Source of the DNA: Sulfurihydrogenibium azorense Az-Fu1
GTDB lineage: Bacteria > Aquificota > Aquificia > Aquificales > Hydrogenothermaceae
Length of the DNA: 64,000 bases
Assembly: GCF_000021545.1 (NCBI RefSeq)
Contig: NC_012438.1
Location: 990,003-1,054,002 of the forward strand
Reading direction: 5' to 3'
Position 1 is the stretch's first letter; the number at the start of each line of letters is the position of its first letter. Of this stretch, positions 1 through 9,437 are shown in pieces. The notes under the pieces were generated by a model, which saw nothing but the letters and a program-made list of their open reading frames with translations, searched no databases and was not told where the DNA came from. The position numbers were made by a program, and so were the translations under genes.

Positions 1-2070
1 ATATCAGGTTCTGATATAAAGGTAGGAAACTGGCCTGGTGTTACAGTTGAAAAGTTAGAAGCTACTTTTATATACAACGATTACAAAATCAGATTTATAG
101 ACCTTCCAGGTGTATACAGTTTAAGAAACCAAACTGCAGAAGAAAAAATAACTATAGAATTTTTATTAAAAGAAAGGCCAGACGTTATACTCAACGTTGT
201 AGATGCTACAAACCTAAGAAGAAACCTATACCTTACTTTTCAGCTATTAGAGTTGGAAATTCCTATGGTAGTTGCTTTAAATATCTGGGATGAAGCAGTT
301 GAAAAAGGAATAATCATAGATTATGAAAAGATGAGTAAACTGCTGTGCTGTCCTGTAATTCCAACTTCTGCAAAAAATAAAACAGGTATAGACCAACTTT
401 TAGAAAAAATAGTAGAGACTTATGAAAATAAAAAGTTTGTGCAGTGTGAACATTTTGAGTCGCAGATAGAAGAGTATTTAAAGAAAGTAATAAACCTTGT
501 TAAAGAGTATAATCCAGTTCTTTTAGATATCTACCCTAAAAGATACTTAGCAATATCTTTACTTGAAGGGTCTTTTAAAGACTCTATTTCTCCAGATTTA
601 GAAGAAAATATTGAAAAAATTAGAAATGAGATTAAGTCTTTGTACAAAAAAGACGTAAAAACATTTATTGTAGAAGAAAGGTATGGAAACGTTTTAAGTG
701 TGTATCATCAAACAGTTAAAAAACAGCAGGAAGACGTAGTAGATAGTTCTATAACCTTGGATAAAATTTTTCTTCATAAATATGTTGGACTGCCTATCTT
801 CCTTCTTTTAGTCTGGATAGTTTTTGAGATTACTTTTAAAGTATCTTCTCCTTACGTTGAGTGGCTTGATAAAGTTTTAAGTGTTGTATCTGGATGGACT
901 TTGTCTGTTTTAAACAGTGTTAATGCAAACGATGTTTTAAAATCTTTTGTCAGTGAAGGTGTACTTGGTGGTGTTGGGTTTGTTTTAACGTTTATTCCTG
1001 TTTTGTTTACTCTTTATGTTATGATAGCAATATTAGAAGGTAGTGGTTATATCGCCAGAGCTGCCTTTTTGATGGACAGATTCTTTAGTAGTATAGGACT
1101 TAGTGGAAAGTCTTTTATACCTCTTCTACTTGGCTTTGGTTGTAATGTTCCTGCGGTGTATGCTACTAAAACTATAGAAAATACAAGGGAAAAAATTCTA
1201 ACTACGTTAATGATTCCATTTATGTCCTGTGGTGCAAGGCTTACAGTCTTTGCATTTTTTGTCTCCGTGTTTTTTAAAAATCATGGTGGACTTGTTATAT
1301 TTTCCCTTTACTTGATAGGCATTTTAACCGCTATTATAGTTGCCTTACTGCTAAATAAATTTCACTTTAAAACTCAGTCTGAATTTTTTATTATGGAACT
1401 TCCTCCTTACAGACTTCCTACATTAAGGTACATTTTAAACAATGCTTGGGTTAGAGTTAAAAGTTTTATAGTAGAGGCTGGAAAATTTATATTTGCTATG
1501 TCTGTTTTAGTATGGTTTTTAACTAACATTCCTTACGGTGCAAAGAAAGATAAAACGATACTTGCAAAAGTGTCTCAAAAGGTAGCTGTTATCTTTGAAC
1601 CACTTGGTTTTGGAACGTGGGAAGCAACTGCCTCCTTGTTTTCTGGATTTGTTGCTAAGGAAGTTGTACTGTCAACGATGGGTAACATATATGTAGGAGA
1701 AAAAATTGAGGAAGAAACTAAAGAGCTATCTTTTCAAGAAGGAGTAAAAGAGATAGTGGTTGGATTTGTAGATGCGAACATAAATCTTGTAAAAAACTTT
1801 ATGGCTGTCTTTGGTTTTGTAAAGGTAGAGAGTGAAGAAGAGTTTAATAAAAGTCTTGCTGATAGTATAAGAAGTGCCTTTACTCCTGCATCTGCCTACT
1901 CATTTTTGGTATTTTTACTTTTATACACTCCTTGTCTTGCAACTGTATTTGCGATAAAGCAGGAGCTTAACAGTTATAAATGGATGTTTATATCTATCGC
2001 TATAAACTTTAGTTCTGCATGGATAGTGTCTTTTATAGTTTATAAGATTTTAACTTTTTATAACTTCTAA
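1..2070 (+). CDS. feoB: Ferrous iron transport protein B (5' truncated by window edge)
   Basis: This is an inner-membrane Fe(II) transporter with an N-terminal G domain. The frame is open from base 1, so the gene begins before the window and only its first ~25-30 residues, with the P-loop, are missing. Visible motifs are the switch-I-like NWPGVTVE (bases 28-51), DLPGVYSL (G3, from base 100) and NIWD as the G4 motif. The membrane part follows with the two Gate repeats: GFGCNVPA and MSCGAR in the first, and SGFVAKEVVLS in the second, about 500 codons further on. Six to eight hydrophobic segments are visible. The 3' end overlaps convergent glnD by 21 bp. No feoA is visible. The identity is certain. 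Confidence 0.96.
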   Translation: MSGSDIKVGNWPGVTVEKLEATFIYNDYKIRFIDLPGVYSLRNQTAEEKITIEFLLKERPDVILNVVDATNLRRNLYLTFQLLELEIPMVVALNIWDEAVEKGIIIDYEKMSKLLCCPVIPTSAKNKTGIDQLLEKIVETYENKKFVQCEHFESQIEEYLKKVINLVKEYNPVLLDIYPKRYLAISLLEGSFKDSISPDLEENIEKIRNEIKSLYKKDVKTFIVEERYGNVLSVYHQTVKKQQEDVVDSSITLDKIFLHKYVGLPIFLLLVWIVFEITFKVSSPYVEWLDKVLSVVSGWTLSVLNSVNANDVLKSFVSEGVLGGVGFVLTFIPVLFTLYVMIAILEGSGYIARAAFLMDRFFSSIGLSGKSFIPLLLGFGCNVPAVYATKTIENTREKILTTLMIPFMSCGARLTVFAFFVSVFFKNHGGLVIFSLYLIGILTAIIVALLLNKFHFKTQSEFFIMELPPYRLPTLRYILNNAWVRVKSFIVEAGKFIFAMSVLVWFLTNIPYGAKKDKTILAKVSQKVAVIFEPLGFGTWEATASLFSGFVAKEVVLSTMGNIYVGEKIEEETKELSFQEGVKEIVVGFVDANINLVKNFMAVFGFVKVESEEEFNKSLADSIRSAFTPASAYSFLVFLLLYTPCLATVFAIKQELNSYKWMFISIAINFSSAWIVSFIVYKILTFYNF

Positions 2071-4641
2071 AAGTTTTTCTTGAACGTTTTTTAAAAAATT
2101 TGAGTCTGTTATTTTTTCTTTATCTTTTGTCCTTACGTAAAATGCGTCCCGTGCCCTAAGTCCCTGTGTAGAAGCTTTAACCATATGGACATATATATCA
2201 AAAGAGGCAAAAACTTTAATAATGTCAAAAAGAAGTCCTATCCTATCTTCAGCTGATACATCAAAGATAGTGTACCCTTCTGACATTTCGTTGTCTACTT
2301 TTACAAATATAGGGGGTGGAACAGTACTTGCCTTAAATCCTTTCTGTCTTTTAACTGATATCTTTTCAAAGTAAGAAGGGTCTTTTAAAACATTCTCTAA
2401 AATTTCAACAAATCTACTAAATTTAGCCTCATCTACAGCTTCAAGACTTGATGTAGAGATTTGTAGGTCTATAAGGTAAACTCCGTCTTTTCTTTCAAAA
2501 CTGTAAGCTGTAAGTATGTTTATACCAAGGTAAGACAGTATTCCTGTAATTATGAGAAGTGGATTGTCTATATCTTTTATCGCTATTATTACCTGAGAGT
2601 AGCCAGCTCCCGTATTCTTTTCAAAGTGTATACTAAATTTATTATTTGAGGATAGAAGTTTGTCTTCCAATTTAACATGTTTAAGTATATCTTCTATTGG
2701 AGTTGATACTATGTAGTAGTCTGATAACCTGTTTAGATGTTTAACTGCTTTTTCTTTCCCTAGTTCTAGTATCAATATTTCTAAGAGTTTTATTCTTTTT
2801 TCTTCTGCTTTCTTTTCTATTGATTCTATACTTCCTTCTGTTAGAAGTTGAGTAGATTTTGTGTATAACTCCATAAGTAGTGCAAACTTCCAATCGTTCC
2901 AAGCTCCGGGACCTACAGCGTTTGCATCACAGTATGTTAAAACTGTTAACATATTTAAAAGTTCTTTGTTTTTTATAAGTTTTACAAACTCAGTTATTAC
3001 TTTCGGCTCGTGAAGGTTCCTTCTTTGAGAGATGTGTGCCATATCAAGATGGTGCCTTACTAAAAAAGATACGGTTTCTACATCAGCAGGAGGATATCCA
3101 AACCTTTCTAAAATGTTTTTACTTAATTCAGCTCCAAGTTCACTGTGGTCAGTTTTATGTCCTTTTCCTATATCGTGTAAAAATACTGCCCATATAAGAA
3201 GGTCTTTTCTTTCTATCTCTTTGTATATCTCATAAATATGTTTCTTTTGAGGGCTGTCTATTCTTTGAAGGTTTTCTAACTCTTCTAATGCTTTTATTGC
3301 GTGGGCATCTGTTGTGTACTTGTGGTAATGGTCATACTGAAAGTGGCATCTTTGATATCCAAACTCTGGAATAATGTCATCTAAGACGTAAAAATCTTGC
3401 ATCTTTTTAAGAGTTCTTGGAAGATTTGATATATTAGAAAAAATTTCTCTTATTAATGCTTTTTCTTCTTCTGTTAAAACTTTGTTTTTTAAAACTCTTT
3501 CATTTTTTCTTAAAAGATACTCAAGAGTTGAAGAGAAGTTTAAACCGTAATCTTTATAGTATTTAAAGGCTTTTAAAATGTTTACTGGGTCTCTTTCAAA
3601 CTTTTTTGGGTCTAATATGTCTATCTCTTTTGACGTTCTTATAAAGACATTGTCTATTGGTATGTACTCTTCATAAGGATTTTCTTGTTCGATAAGGTTT
3701 TTTAGTATTCTGTTGGTGATGTTATTTATAGATTTAGCATTTAGGTAGTAGAGTCTCATCATTCTTTCAACACTTTCTCTAAGTTCTTCGTAATCTGCCT
3801 CAGGGCTTGCATATCCTAATTTTTTAGCTACTTCTTCTTGTAGTGGGAAGGTAAGGACATCGCATTTTTTATTACATAAAAGGTGCATCTGGTTTCTTAT
3901 CTTAAGTAGGTAGTCGTATGCGTTCATAAGCTCTATGTACTCTTCTTCAAGAATTATCTGTTTTTCTACAAAGTATTTGTAGTCGTTAACATCGTCTAAG
4001 ACTTTTGCTATCCAGTATACTTCGTGAAAGTCTCTTAAGCCTCCTTCACCTTCTTTAACGTGGGGTTCCATCATATATATACTACTTCCTGTGTTTTGAT
4101 ATCTGATTTTTCTTGCTTTTAAAGTTGCTTCTATGTAAGCTCTTCTTCTTGATTTAATTAGTTTTTTAAATCTGTCTGTTAATGTTTTGAAAATTTCTTC
4201 ATTTCCGTATAAAAATCTTCCTTGAAGTAAAGCAGTTGCAACTGTTAAATCTTCTTTTGATAAGTCTAAAAAGGTTCTTATGTTTCTTGGTGAAAATCCA
4301 ATGTCAACTTTTAAATCAAGTAAGCAGTAGTAAAAGTTTTCAATGCCTACTTTTAGTTTTGATATGTCTTCGTGGGTGTATACGATAGATATGTCTATGT
4401 CTGATTTAAAACAAAGCTCTCTTCTTCCGTATCCACCTAAAACGATAATGGCTACATTCTCTAAATCTGGGAAAGATATTTTGGCAAAATCTTGAATGGT
4501 CTGGTCTGTTAAATCAGAGAGCTGCCTGACTATCTCTAAACCACTTTCTCCTGCATAATGTTTTAATATTAGTTCTTTCTTTTTTTCGTTGTAGTTGTCT
4601 AGTATCTTCTTTTTTGTATCTAAATCCAAAACTTCTAACAT
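2050..4641 (-). CDS. glnD: Bifunctional PII uridylyltransferase/uridylyl-removing enzyme
   Basis: This is the nitrogen sensor that uridylylates and de-uridylylates the PII protein in response to glutamine. At 863 aa it has the family length. The nucleotidyltransferase signature GGYGRREL lies at about residues 69-76 and SDIDI at 80-84. The HD hydrolase motif FLHDIGKG is near residue 490, with a later RHHLD. Two C-terminal ACT-like regions follow, the last covering roughly the final 70 residues. The start is supported by AAGAGG a few bases upstream. It is divergent from pgeF with only 47 bp between them. With glnE at 48.6-51.3 kb it implies full enteric-type control of glutamine synthetase. Confidence 0.96.
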   Translation of the reverse strand: MLEVLDLDTKKKILDNYNEKKKELILKHYAGESGLEIVRQLSDLTDQTIQDFAKISFPDLENVAIIVLGGYGRRELCFKSDIDISIVYTHEDISKLKVGIENFYYCLLDLKVDIGFSPRNIRTFLDLSKEDLTVATALLQGRFLYGNEEIFKTLTDRFKKLIKSRRRAYIEATLKARKIRYQNTGSSIYMMEPHVKEGEGGLRDFHEVYWIAKVLDDVNDYKYFVEKQIILEEEYIELMNAYDYLLKIRNQMHLLCNKKCDVLTFPLQEEVAKKLGYASPEADYEELRESVERMMRLYYLNAKSINNITNRILKNLIEQENPYEEYIPIDNVFIRTSKEIDILDPKKFERDPVNILKAFKYYKDYGLNFSSTLEYLLRKNERVLKNKVLTEEEKALIREIFSNISNLPRTLKKMQDFYVLDDIIPEFGYQRCHFQYDHYHKYTTDAHAIKALEELENLQRIDSPQKKHIYEIYKEIERKDLLIWAVFLHDIGKGHKTDHSELGAELSKNILERFGYPPADVETVSFLVRHHLDMAHISQRRNLHEPKVITEFVKLIKNKELLNMLTVLTYCDANAVGPGAWNDWKFALLMELYTKSTQLLTEGSIESIEKKAEEKRIKLLEILILELGKEKAVKHLNRLSDYYIVSTPIEDILKHVKLEDKLLSSNNKFSIHFEKNTGAGYSQVIIAIKDIDNPLLIITGILSYLGINILTAYSFERKDGVYLIDLQISTSSLEAVDEAKFSRFVEILENVLKDPSYFEKISVKRQKGFKASTVPPPIFVKVDNEMSEGYTIFDVSAEDRIGLLFDIIKVFASFDIYVHMVKASTQGLRARDAFYVRTKDKEKITDSNFLKNVQEKLLEVIKS

Positions 4642-4653
4642 TTTAAAAACCTC

Positions 4654-4682
4654 TTAAATTAATTTTATCACAATGGTATAAT
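4654..4682 (+). promoter_or_regulatory. Putative sigma-70 promoter of pgeF, nearly leaderless
   Basis: A perfect TATAAT (4677-4682) follows a weak -35 (TTAAAT, 4654-4659) at 17 bp. The -10 ends only 6 bp before the ATG at 4689, so the transcript would start at or next to the initiation codon. No Shine-Dalgarno is present, which fits a leaderless mRNA. Confidence 0.5.
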
Positions 4683-4688
4683 TTTTCT

Positions 4689-5315
4689 ATGAGATTACTT
4701 ACGTTTGATAACATTTTAATAGCATTTACTGAAAAACAAGATTTAAATCAAAGAGAAGAAAAAAACCGTTTACCTGTACAACTATCTCTGGGTGTAGATA
4801 CTATACATATACCAAATCAAAAACACACAAATAAGGTTGTAAAGGTAGAAGAAGACTTAAATCAAGAGTGTGATGGCATATACACAAATAAAGAAAATAC
4901 AGCTGTAGGGGTTCTTACTGCTGACTGTATTCCTATAGTGCTGTTTAACAGTAGAGAGATAGTAGTTATACACGCTGGGTGGAAAGGACTTTTTGGCGGT
5001 ATTATAGAAAATGGTTTTAGTCTTCTTAAAGATAAAAGAGCTAAAGCCTTTATTGGTGCCTGTATAAGGGGTTGTTGTTATGAAGTTGATAAACAATTTG
5101 TAAACAATTTGAATATATCCGATAAATTTTATAAAATATACAACGATAAACCTTACTTAGATTTAGTTAGCGCAGCTGTAGATAAGCTAATAAAACTTTC
5201 TGTAAAAGATATTTATGACCTTGGAGAGTGTACAAAGTGTAGTGGAAAGTTTTTCTCCTACAGAAACGGAGATTTTGAAAGTAGAATACTCACAGCAGCT
5301 GTTATTAAGGAGTGA
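4689..5315 (+). CDS. pgeF: Peptidoglycan editing factor / YfiH-family (Cu-oxidase_4) protein
   Basis: 208 aa, slightly shorter than the usual ~240. The family signatures are present: LTADCIPI with the metal-binding Cys, VIHAGWKG with the His, and GACIRGCCYEV. Related proteins are described as purine nucleoside phosphorylases/laccase-like enzymes and as a factor that keeps non-canonical residues out of peptidoglycan stems, so the exact substrate is open. It heads a forward run: accD follows, with its Shine-Dalgarno inside the last codons of this gene. The -10 box abuts the ATG and no ribosome binding site is seen. Confidence 0.88.
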   Translation: MRLLTFDNILIAFTEKQDLNQREEKNRLPVQLSLGVDTIHIPNQKHTNKVVKVEEDLNQECDGIYTNKENTAVGVLTADCIPIVLFNSREIVVIHAGWKGLFGGIIENGFSLLKDKRAKAFIGACIRGCCYEVDKQFVNNLNISDKFYKIYNDKPYLDLVSAAVDKLIKLSVKDIYDLGECTKCSGKFFSYRNGDFESRILTAAVIKE

Positions 5316-5317
5316 AG

Positions 5318-6154
5318 ATGGGCTTAAAAGATTTTATAGACAAGATAAAAGGAAGAAAAAAGTTAAAAATAGAAGAAGGGTCTTGGATTAAATGTGAAAA
5401 ATGCAAAACACTTCTTTACATAGAAGACCTTATTAGAAATCTAAAGATATGTCCACACTGTGGTTATACATTTAGAATGTCTGCAAAAGAAAGGGTAGAC
5501 TCCCTTTTAGACAAGGTATACTCTTACGACCTTTTTCCAAAGATAAAACCTGTTGACATTTTAAACTTTAAAGATACGAAAAAATACAAAGACAGAATTA
5601 AAGAGTATCAAGAAAAAACAGGTTTAAACGACGCAATTATAATTGCAAACGGTCTTATATACGACAGAGAAGTTGTTATAGCTTCTATGGACTTTAACTT
5701 TATGGGTGGAAGTATGGGAAGTGTTGTAGGAGCAAAGTTTGTAAGGGGTGTTGAATTTGCCATAGAAAAAAAGATTCCTTTTATATCCGTAGCAGCTTCC
5801 GGTGGAGCAAGAATGCAAGAGAGTATACTATCTCTTATGCAGATGGCAAAAACAGCTATAGCTATTGATAGACTAAATAAAGCCGGAATACTTTATATAT
5901 CTGTTTTAACAGATCCTACGATGGGGGGTGTTTCTGCAAGTTTCGCATTTTTAGGGGATATTATAATAGCAGAGCCAGAAAGTTTAATAGGATTTGCAGG
6001 TCCAAGAGTTATAGAGCAGACGATAAGACAGCAGCTCCCTGAAGGTTTCCAAAGGGCAGAGTTTCTACTTGAAAAAGGACAGATTGATATGGTTGTAGAT
6101 AGAAAAAATCTTAAAAAAACAATCTATACACTGATAAAGCATACCCATGGATAA
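5318..6154 (+). CDS. accD: Acetyl-CoA carboxylase carboxyltransferase subunit beta
   Basis: This is the biotin-dependent carboxyl-transfer half of acetyl-CoA carboxylase, the first step of fatty acid synthesis, and it pairs with AccA (not in the window). A four-Cys zinc ribbon (CEKC, then CPHC) is at about residues 26-50. It is followed by the crotonase-like carboxyltransferase core with GGSMGSVVG, ASGGARMQE and DPTMGGVSASFA. Its length is about 278 aa. I chose ATG 5318 over the overlapping GTG 5312 because AAGGAG (5307-5312) then sits 5 bp upstream. It overlaps mobB by 8 bp, so the two are translationally coupled. Confidence 0.96.
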   Translation: MGLKDFIDKIKGRKKLKIEEGSWIKCEKCKTLLYIEDLIRNLKICPHCGYTFRMSAKERVDSLLDKVYSYDLFPKIKPVDILNFKDTKKYKDRIKEYQEKTGLNDAIIIANGLIYDREVVIASMDFNFMGGSMGSVVGAKFVRGVEFAIEKKIPFISVAASGGARMQESILSLMQMAKTAIAIDRLNKAGILYISVLTDPTMGGVSASFAFLGDIIIAEPESLIGFAGPRVIEQTIRQQLPEGFQRAEFLLEKGQIDMVVDRKNLKKTIYTLIKHTHG

Positions 6155-6644
6155 ACCAGTAGTAGCGATAGTAGGAGCTCACAACAGTGGAAAAACCACA
6201 TTTATAGAGAAAGTTGTAAATATTCTCTCAAGTGAAGGATACAATGTATGTTATATAAAACACGACCCAAAAGGAAAGGCAAAAACAGACACAGAAGGCA
6301 AAGACAGTTATAAAGTTTACCAAGCTGGCTCAAAACAAGTTATAGTAGCATCTCCTGATAAAGTATCTTCTTTTGTAAGAATGCGAGATTACACACTTTT
6401 TGACATTATAAAAAACTTCACAACACAGGACATAGATATTATAATAGTAGAAGGTTTTAAAACAGTAAAAGGTATAGACAAGTTTGAAGTGATAAGGAAG
6501 GAAGAAAATAGGCAACTGATGATAAGTAAGGAAGGTGGACTTGTTGGTGTTATAACAGATTACTACCAGTACAACTTAACCTTTGATATCAATAATCCAC
6601 AAGAATTTGTAATCTATTTAAAAAATAACTACATAAAGAGGTAG
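6147..6644 (+). CDS. mobB: Molybdopterin-guanine dinucleotide biosynthesis protein B
   Basis: This is a 165-aa P-loop GTPase that assists MobA in making the bis-MGD molybdenum cofactor. The Walker A motif GAHNSGKTT lies at residues 10-18. It is followed by YIKHDPKG and by DTEGKDS, the typical MobB metal/nucleotide loop. IIVEGFK in the second half is also characteristic. The start codon lies inside the end of accD. Its presence implies molybdo- or tungsto-enzymes of the DMSO-reductase class elsewhere in the genome, since no such enzyme is encoded here. Confidence 0.93.
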   Translation: MDKPVVAIVGAHNSGKTTFIEKVVNILSSEGYNVCYIKHDPKGKAKTDTEGKDSYKVYQAGSKQVIVASPDKVSSFVRMRDYTLFDIIKNFTTQDIDIIIVEGFKTVKGIDKFEVIRKEENRQLMISKEGGLVGVITDYYQYNLTFDINNPQEFVIYLKNNYIKR

Positions 6645-6648
6645 AAAG

Positions 6649-6918
6649 ATGCAGTTACACATAATATTTGCTGGAAGAGTTCAAGGTGTAGGATTTAGAA
6701 AGTTTGTTAAAAAAGTAGCAAACCAAATGAATGTAAGGGGTTTCGTAAGAAATCTTCCCGATGGAACTGTTGAAGTTTTGGCTGAAGCTGACGAAGAAAC
6801 ATTAAAGAACTTTTTCCAAGCTATAGAAAATGGACCACCTTTAGCAAGTGTTAACGGTATTAGGTACGAATTTTTAGAAAAAGAAGGAGGGTTTGATGAG
6901 TTTAAAATCGAGTATTAA
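6649..6918 (+). CDS. acyP: Acylphosphatase
   Basis: This small cytosolic enzyme of 89 aa hydrolyses carboxyl-phosphate bonds such as those of acetyl- and carbamoyl-phosphate. The phosphate loop GRVQGVGFR (residues 8-16) carries the substrate-binding Arg. The catalytic Asn is in VRGFVRNLPDGTVEV. The ATG is preceded by AGAGG. It overlaps the next gene by 23 bp, and the Shine-Dalgarno of that gene (AAGGAGG, 6884-6890) lies inside acyP. Confidence 0.95.
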   Translation: MQLHIIFAGRVQGVGFRKFVKKVANQMNVRGFVRNLPDGTVEVLAEADEETLKNFFQAIENGPPLASVNGIRYEFLEKEGGFDEFKIEY

Positions 6919-8218
6919 ATTAGGTTTAATATCAGCATTAATTCCTTTTATGGCTATGGCTGAAGTTTACGAAGTAAAAAAAGGTGATACTTTAGAAAAG
7001 ATAGCAAAAAAATACAACGTAAGTATCGAAGATATCAAAAAAGCAAATAATATCAAGGATGAAAAAAAATTAAGAGAAGGTATGAAGTTAAAAATACCTG
7101 TAAAAACTTCAAAACAAGAAAAAAAGAAAAAAGTAGAGGTAGTAGAAGAGACCTACACAGTTAAAAAAGGTGATACTCTTGAAACAATTGCCAAAAAGTA
7201 CGGTATAACCGTAAAAGAGATAATGGATTACAACAATATGAAAGATGAGAAGATATTCGCAGGAGATGAGCTTAAAATACCTTTAAAAGGGTCAGAAAAG
7301 AAAAAAGAAGAAAAGAAGGAAGAAGTAACAACTCCTTCAATAGATTACTCTAAATGTGAAGTATACACACTTAAAAAAGGTGGAACGTTAAAACACGTTT
7401 CAAAAAGGACAGGTGTAGATGTGTCTATTCTTGAAAAACTAAACGATATACCTTCAAACCAATGGTTGAAAGCCGGAACGAAAGTATGCTTAGCACCTAA
7501 GAAAGAAAAAGTAGAAGAAAAAGCACCTAAATCACAAGATTTAGAAAACTGTACCATCATCTACAACCCAACAAAGAAGATTTCTTTAGAAGAAATAGCA
7601 AGAAAGTTTCACACTTCTACAAAGAAAATCAGAGAGATTAACAACTTACCATCAAGTGTTAAATACGTAGATTCTGGACAAAAGGTATGTGTTGCGGTAG
7701 AAGATGTATCTAAATCTAAAAATGTTGTAATTGAAGAAAAACGGGAGACTCTAAAAGAAGAGCCAAAAGTTAAGGAGGAATCTCCAACAAAAGAAGTACC
7801 TATGCCTAAAAAAGTTGAGCCTAAAGTTGCTAACGGTGATAGTTTAGGTATAAAGTTAGATTGGCCTGTAAGAGGTAAAGTTGTTGCACCTTTCCAAAAC
7901 GATGACCAAGTAAGACATTTAGGCATAGATATCCAGACTGAATGTGGAGCTCCCGTAAGAGCTTCGGAAGATGGTAAGGTGATATACGCAGGAGATGGAA
8001 TAAAGGCCTTTGGCAACTTAGTTGTAATAAGACATAACAACGGCTTAACAACAGTCTACGGATACTTAGACAGTATTAACGTAAAAGAAGGAAGAGTTGT
8101 AACTAAAGGAGAAACAATTGGGTCAGCTGGAAGGTTGAAAAACTCTGATAATTGCGGTATATACTTTGAAGTTAGAAAAAATGTAACACCTTTAGACCCA
8201 ATGACAGTTTTAGAATAA
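6896..8218 (+). CDS. Secreted LysM-repeat protein with degenerate LytM (M23) domain, NlpD/EnvC-like
   Basis: About 440 aa. A signal peptide ends at about residue 22 (FMAMA|EV). Two clear LysM repeats follow (VKKGDTLEKIAKKY and VKKGDTLETIAKKY), then two weaker LysM-like stretches, a Lys/Glu-rich linker and a C-terminal M23 fold. The first zinc-ligand motif is kept as HLGIDI. The second, usually YAHL, reads VYGYL, and the third, usually HLHFE, reads GIYFEV. The active site is therefore incomplete, as in NlpD and EnvC, which activate cell-wall amidases instead of cutting themselves. ATG 6896 is chosen 5 bp after AAGGAGG. The amidase-activator role is inferred. Confidence 0.85.
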   Translation: MSLKSSIKLGLISALIPFMAMAEVYEVKKGDTLEKIAKKYNVSIEDIKKANNIKDEKKLREGMKLKIPVKTSKQEKKKKVEVVEETYTVKKGDTLETIAKKYGITVKEIMDYNNMKDEKIFAGDELKIPLKGSEKKKEEKKEEVTTPSIDYSKCEVYTLKKGGTLKHVSKRTGVDVSILEKLNDIPSNQWLKAGTKVCLAPKKEKVEEKAPKSQDLENCTIIYNPTKKISLEEIARKFHTSTKKIREINNLPSSVKYVDSGQKVCVAVEDVSKSKNVVIEEKRETLKEEPKVKEESPTKEVPMPKKVEPKVANGDSLGIKLDWPVRGKVVAPFQNDDQVRHLGIDIQTECGAPVRASEDGKVIYAGDGIKAFGNLVVIRHNNGLTTVYGYLDSINVKEGRVVTKGETIGSAGRLKNSDNCGIYFEVRKNVTPLDPMTVLE

Positions 8219-8234
8219 CTTATAAAGGAGTGAT

Positions 8235-9437
8235 ATGATGCCTGAAGAGTTTCCACGAATTAAAAGACTTCCACAGTACGTATTTGCAGTAGTAAACGAT
8301 TTAAAGGCAAGGTTAAGGAAAGAAGGAGAGGATATTATAGACCTTGGTATGGGAAATCCAGACTTGCCACCAGCTCCTCATATAATAGAAAAGCTGTGTG
8401 AATCTGCAAAAAAGAAAACAACTCACAGATACTCAATGTCTCAAGGAATACCAAGGCTTAGAAAAGCTATAACTGACTTTTATAAGAAAAGGTACGACGT
8501 AGATCTTGACCCTGAAAAAGAAGTAATAATGACGATAGGTTCTAAGGAAGGTTTGGCTCATTTAATGCTTGCAATGCTTGAACCGGGAGACATTGCAATG
8601 GTTCCAAGCCCAAGGTATCCTATTCACTACTACGCACCAGTAATAGCTGGAGCAAGTGTTTTAACTGTACCTCTTCCCTTAGAAGGGTCTGACAGTGAAA
8701 AGCAAGAACAGTTTCTAAAAAATATATATGAAACTTACGAAGACTCTTACCCTGAGGCAAAAGTCCTTATTCTCAACTTTCCTAATAACCCTACAACTAT
8801 GACTGTAGATTTAGAATTTTTTAAAGAGATAGTGGCCTTTGCTAAAAAGAAAAACCTTTGGATAATCCACGACCTTGCCTATGGTGATCTTTGTTATGAT
8901 GGATACAAAGCACCAAGTATTCTACAGGTAGAAGGTGCAAAAGATATTGCAGTTGAAACCTACTCTATGACTAAAGGCTTTTCAATGGCTGGGTGGAGAG
9001 TTGCCTTTGTTTTAGGAAATGAAACACTTGTATATAACCTCAAAAGACTAAAAAGCTACCTTGATTATGGAACATTTACACCAATTCAAGTAGCAAGTAT
9101 AATAGCCTTAGAAGGAGATTACTCTGTTGTAGAAAAGGCTAGAGACACTTACTCAAAAAGGTTAGATATATTAGTAGAAGGACTTAATAAAGCTGGATGG
9201 CCTGTAGAAAAACCCAAGGCTACTATGTTTCTTTGGGCAAAAATTCCAGAAAAGTTTAGACATCTTGGTTCAATAGAGTTTAGTAAACTACTTTTAACAG
9301 AAGGTAAAGTAGCCGTAGCTCCCGGAATAGGTTTTGGAGAACACGGTGAAGGCTATGTTAGATTTGCAGTAGTTGAAAACGAAAAAAGAATAAGACAGGC
9401 AATCTCAAACATCAAAAAGCTTATGAAAAAGTACTGA
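8235..9437 (+). CDS. alaC: PLP-dependent class I aminotransferase, AlaC-like
   Basis: 400 aa. The N-terminus (FPRIKRLPQYVF, then IDLGMGNPDLP) matches the AlaC/YfdZ group, which transfers amino groups between alanine, pyruvate and glutamate. The Schiff-base lysine lies in SMTKGFSMAGWR near residue 238. NNPT and the late FAVVENEKRIR also fit. AAAGGAG ends 4 bp before ATG 8235, and ATG 8238 is an equally good start. Its stop overlaps the start of the downstream permease (TGATG), so it is coupled to a peptide-transport gene pair. LL-diaminopimelate or aspartate specificity cannot be excluded. Confidence 0.85.
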   Translation: MMPEEFPRIKRLPQYVFAVVNDLKARLRKEGEDIIDLGMGNPDLPPAPHIIEKLCESAKKKTTHRYSMSQGIPRLRKAITDFYKKRYDVDLDPEKEVIMTIGSKEGLAHLMLAMLEPGDIAMVPSPRYPIHYYAPVIAGASVLTVPLPLEGSDSEKQEQFLKNIYETYEDSYPEAKVLILNFPNNPTTMTVDLEFFKEIVAFAKKKNLWIIHDLAYGDLCYDGYKAPSILQVEGAKDIAVETYSMTKGFSMAGWRVAFVLGNETLVYNLKRLKSYLDYGTFTPIQVASIIALEGDYSVVEKARDTYSKRLDILVEGLNKAGWPVEKPKATMFLWAKIPEKFRHLGSIEFSKLLLTEGKVAVAPGIGFGEHGEGYVRFAVVENEKRIRQAISNIKKLMKKY

